Shown here: positions 61,541 through 64,000 of the stretch, one piece after another
Position numbering within the stretch: the stretch's first letter is position 1
Layout: each line of letters begins with the position of its first letter
NCBI GenBank assembly: GCA_023212725.1
Contig: JALBYF010000012.1
Location: forward strand, 124,001 to 188,000
Reading direction: 5' to 3'
DNA from: Tranzscheliella williamsii
Lineage: Eukaryota > Basidiomycota > Ustilaginomycetes > Ustilaginales > Ustilaginaceae
Length of the DNA: 64,000 bases
Notes under the pieces: generated by a model
What the model was told of the DNA's origin: nothing
Databases searched by the model: none
What the model saw: only the letters and a program-made list of their open reading frames with translations
Made by a program: the position numbers and the translations under genes

Positions 61541-62662
61541 ATGCCGGGCCAGACGAAAACGAAAACGGTGGGGGATAAAGTGACGGTGGCGGTGGCGAGC
61601 GAGGGGCAGGTGGGGGTGAGTGCGTCGAATGTGGAGCGGGCGCAGGTGGTGCGAGCGATGGAGGCGCTGGTGGCGCATGCGGCGCGGAGGGGGGACTCGA
61701 CCGAGGGGATGGCGCTGCCGCTCGACGGCCCGCAGGGCAGTCTGCGCGATGCGGCCAACACGGTCTACCTGCAGCTGACCATCAAGGAGCTCAGCGCAGT
61801 GGCCAAGGTGAAGCCAGTGCGCATCAATCTGCCGCACGCACTGCACGCGCCGGGCTCGACGTCGGTCTGCCTGCTGGTCAAAGACCCACAGCGCGAGTAC
61901 AAGGACCGCCTGGTCGCCGAGAAGATCACCGCCGTCGACCGCGTCGTCGGCGTCACCAAGCTCAAGGGCAAGTTCCGCCCGTTCGACGCGCGCCGCGCCC
62001 TCGTCCACGACCACGACCTCTTCCTCGCAGACCACCGCATCGTCCCCACCCTCCCCAACCTCTGCGGTAAGGTCTTCTTCGACGCCAAGAAACACCCCAT
62101 CACCGTCAACGTCCAGAAAAAGGGCGCCGCGCTGCGCGACGAGATCGAGAGCGCCATCAAGGCCACCACCTATCTCCAGAACAAGGGCTCCTGCTCGTCG
62201 GTCAAGATCGGCTACCTCGCCAGCCACTCGCCCGACCAGCTCGCCGACAACCTCCTCGCCGCCCTCCCCGCCATCCTCACCCGCATCAAGCACGGCTGGG
62301 CCAACATCCACAACATCGACGTCAAGACCGGCAACTCCGCCGCCCTCCCCATCTGGAACCAGAAGCTCGGCGTCAAAACCCACCCCTCCGCCTCCACCCC
62401 CGAGACGCCCTCGACGCCCGCCAAGCCAGCAACACCGGCCAAGAAACCCACAACGCCGGCCAAGAAGCCCACAACGCCGGCCGCAGCCGTCAAGACCAAG
62501 CCGTCCGCATCGCCCAAGCGCCCCTCGCCGCGCAAGACCCGCAGCGCCGCAAAGGCAGCCCCCACCTCCGCCGCTGCCGCCGCCGCGCCCGCCAAGTCCG
62601 CGCCCACCACCCCGCGCAAGACCGTCTCCAGCACCTCCCGCACCGCGCGCAAGCCCAAGTGA
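61541..62662 (+). CDS. Ribosomal L1-domain nucleolar protein (Cic1/Utp30/RSL1D1 type)
   Basis: Intron-free gene for 373 residues from an ATG (MPGQTKTKTV). The L1 domain spans about residues 80-280: YLQLTIKELSAVAKVKPVRI, LVKDPQREYKDRL, DHDLFLADHRIVPTLPNLCG, VFFDAKKHPITVNVQKK and IKHGWANIHNIDVKTGNSAA. The order fits the eukaryotic Cic1/Utp30/RSL1D1 group, assembly factors of pre-ribosomes in the nucleolus. The last 80 residues are Lys/Ala/Pro-rich with repeated PAKKPTTPAKKPTTPA units, like a histone H1 tail, suiting RNA or DNA binding. Which of the two yeast proteins is the true counterpart was not resolved. Confidence 0.88.
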   Translation: MPGQTKTKTVGDKVTVAVASEGQVGVSASNVERAQVVRAMEALVAHAARRGDSTEGMALPLDGPQGSLRDAANTVYLQLTIKELSAVAKVKPVRINLPHALHAPGSTSVCLLVKDPQREYKDRLVAEKITAVDRVVGVTKLKGKFRPFDARRALVHDHDLFLADHRIVPTLPNLCGKVFFDAKKHPITVNVQKKGAALRDEIESAIKATTYLQNKGSCSSVKIGYLASHSPDQLADNLLAALPAILTRIKHGWANIHNIDVKTGNSAALPIWNQKLGVKTHPSASTPETPSTPAKPATPAKKPTTPAKKPTTPAAAVKTKPSASPKRPSPRKTRSAAKAAPTSAAAAAAPAKSAPTTPRKTVSSTSRTARKPK

Positions 62663-62941
62663 ACCCTGTACCGTCCCGCCCCCACCCACCTTCCCCATAC
62701 CTGTAAGAGTCTACTTTTGCACGGTTGCACCCTTTCGCTGCATCGCTGCGTCGCTGCATCTCGTCGCGTCTGTGACCAAGTGTGTGAAAAGAGCGTACAG
62801 GCAGAGCCGAGACACGTTGTCGAGAAGCAAGGGAGAAAGGCGGCCAGAGCAGCTAGGCGAGCGGCCCGCGGCGCGTGCTATCGACGCCAGCTTTGGCCAG
62901 AGACGCGGGAGGAAGGGAAATCGATGCCGAAAGGAGGAGAC

Positions 62942-63914
62942 TCAGAACATGACGTAGGTGATGGCAAAGACGGCAAAGGCGATGCCGGCGACAATGTGGA
63001 TCGGGACGCCTTCCGCCGAGGCCGTCTGGACGTTGCCAGAGCCGGATCGCTTGGCCTGATCCAACTCTTTGCGCAGTCGCGCTACTTCGGCCTGCAGCTC
63101 CGAGACAGAAAGGTCCGAGGTGTCCTTGTTGGAACCCGAGACGGCACCCGCAGCGCCGTTGACAGCGCTGGAGCCAGCGCCGCGGATGGCAGCAGCAGCG
63201 GCACCGGCGCCGGCGGCAGCCGCACCACCAGCCGCTACAGCCGCCTCTCTCGCCTTGGTGGTGGCGGGACCGTCGGTGTTGGCAGACGCGTTCTGAGCGG
63301 CCTGGATGGGATTGTAGGTTCGCGAAGAGTAGCTCTCGTCTCCGTTGACCTTGCTGGGCGCACCACGCACGGTGGTATACCTCTCGTCACCGTTGATCTG
63401 GCTCACGTTGCCCTCATCTTCCTCGGCGAGAGGAGCAGTGGTGGCGGGGAGGTAGGCACATCGGATCTTCTGCTCGTGGATGGCCGACTTGTTTTCCTTT
63501 TCAATCACCGGCCAGATCTCTTGCAAGGAGGCAGTTTCGAAATCAGGCGAGATAATGGTGGATTGCACCAGGAACTTGTCGCGGCACTTGGCAGACGACG
63601 GAGGCTCCTCCTTCATGGGCTGAAGCAAGACCTGCACCTCCACCTTTTCGCCAGGCTCGATGCGGCCCGAGTTGGGCCGAACGCAGTACTGCTTGGGTGC
63701 GGTGGTCTTGACCTTGAAAGCAACGGGCTGGTTGTTCGGGTTAGAAACGGTCAGCGTTCGCTTGACCAGCTGGGTCAAAGGACCTGTGCGTGGGAGAAGA
63801 GGGGTCAAAGAGAAAAGCCGACTGCGTTGTCAGCTGACGGCCCCGACCTGATCGGCGTCTACTCGATCCGCTGGCTACTTACGGGGAAAGCCCAGCTGGA
63901 CGTGGGGGCTAAGT
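62942..63914 (-). CDS. SCS2: VAP/Scs2 ER membrane protein, 5' end outside window
   Basis: Two exons are visible on the minus strand, 63914-63883 and 63783-62942, joined over an Arg codon to give LSPHVQLGFPRPLTQLVKRT. The exon before 63914 is missing: there is no ATG between the acceptor and the window end, so the start codon lies beyond 64000. The MSP domain carries the FFAT-binding features (NQPVAFKVKTTAPKQYCVRP, NSGRIEPGEKVEVQVLL, CRDKFLVQS). A Gly/Ala-rich linker, a coiled coil (VSELQAEVARLRKELDQAKR) and a C-terminal membrane anchor (IVAGIAFAVFAITYVMF) follow. VAPs tether the ER to the plasma membrane and other organelles and recruit lipid-transfer proteins. Confidence 0.9.
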
Positions 63915-64000
63915 CTGTGAGCGAAAGAAAAACCGTGATAAGCAAAGCAGAGAAGCAGAAACAGAACGGTCAGTACGGCTCGGGGGAAACTCGGCTCTTT

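Noticed and set aside
61487..62698. 403-codon Gly-rich open frame antisense to the L1-domain gene
   Set aside because: The Gly-rich stretch is the complement of the Ala/Pro-rich tail of the real gene.
1..64000. tRNA or rRNA genes, CRISPR arrays, intact transposons
   Set aside because: I scanned for T-loop-like sequences, long terminal repeats and transposase or reverse-transcriptase motifs and found none convincing; a covariance-model search was not possible.

Overview
This is a nuclear fungal segment. It most likely comes from a smut fungus (Ustilaginomycotina, Ustilaginaceae type). The signs are dense, mostly intron-poor genes on both strands, short GT-AG introns of about 44-124 nt with CTGAC/CTAAC-like branch sites, very long intron-free coding regions, Ser/Ala-rich low-complexity extensions, and a fungal-specific gene set (Zn2Cys6 factor, HAP2, Flc-type TRP-like protein). 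Species is not assigned. Initiation codons were chosen as ATG; several long open frames start at TTG or GTG and were trimmed to the first credible ATG.

Layout. 0.7-5.0 kb: TRP-like membrane protein (+). 6.9-10.2: Zn2Cys6 transcription factor (+). 11.6-15.2: Iml2/TTC39 protein (+). 15.7-16.4: mitoribosomal bS18m (+). 16.6-17.8: arylamine N-acetyltransferase (-). 18.3-19.7: WD40 protein Asa1 (+). 19.8-22.0: splicing factor cactin (-). 22.2-23.4: Lsm12 (+). 23.8-28.3: NPC1/Ncr1 sterol transporter (-). 28.3-31.5: a gene-free, AT-richer island with recurring palindromes. 31.5-33.3: telomere CST subunit Stn1 (-). 33.7-34.5: H2A.Z chaperone Chz1 (+). 34.6-35.5: RNA polymerase III subunit Rpc17 (-). 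35.9-37.9: U3 processome protein Sof1 (+). 38.3-39.9: CCAAT factor HAP2/NF-YA (-). 40.7-41.8: secreted ThuA-like protein (+). 42.1-44.2: kelch protein Kel3 (+). 44.3-45.3: peroxisomal enoyl-CoA isomerase (-). 45.5-46.0: doubtful ORF (-). 46.2-46.9: small SANT/Myb-like protein (+). 47.1-48.3: dynactin Arp1 (-) with a 19-bp minisatellite just upstream. 49.1-49.9: EMC4 (-). 50.2-51.7: sedoheptulose-7-phosphate cyclase-like enzyme (-). 51.7-53.6: no gene seen. 53.6-56.1: Rad17 clamp loader (-). 56.6-59.7: importin-7/8 type karyopherin (+). 59.8-60.7: translin (-). 61.5-62.7: ribosomal-L1-domain nucleolar protein (+). 62.9-64.0: VAP/Scs2 (-), whose 5' exon lies beyond the window.

This is mainly a housekeeping stretch, not a biosynthetic or mobile cluster. 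Several neighbours share short divergent promoters and related roles: Rpc17 with Sof1 (ribosome production), cactin with Lsm12 (RNA), Stn1 with Chz1 (chromosome ends and chromatin). The Stn1/Chz1 and Rad17/importin promoters each carry an ACGCGT box. Exon structures were worked out by reading splice sites and checking frame across each junction. They reveal several very small terminal exons, including a 3-nt exon holding only the Sof1 start codon and a 9-nt last exon for Arp1. The least ordinary items are the palindrome-rich island, the extended linker in the HAP2 DNA-binding domain, the orphan sugar-phosphate cyclase and the small SANT protein.
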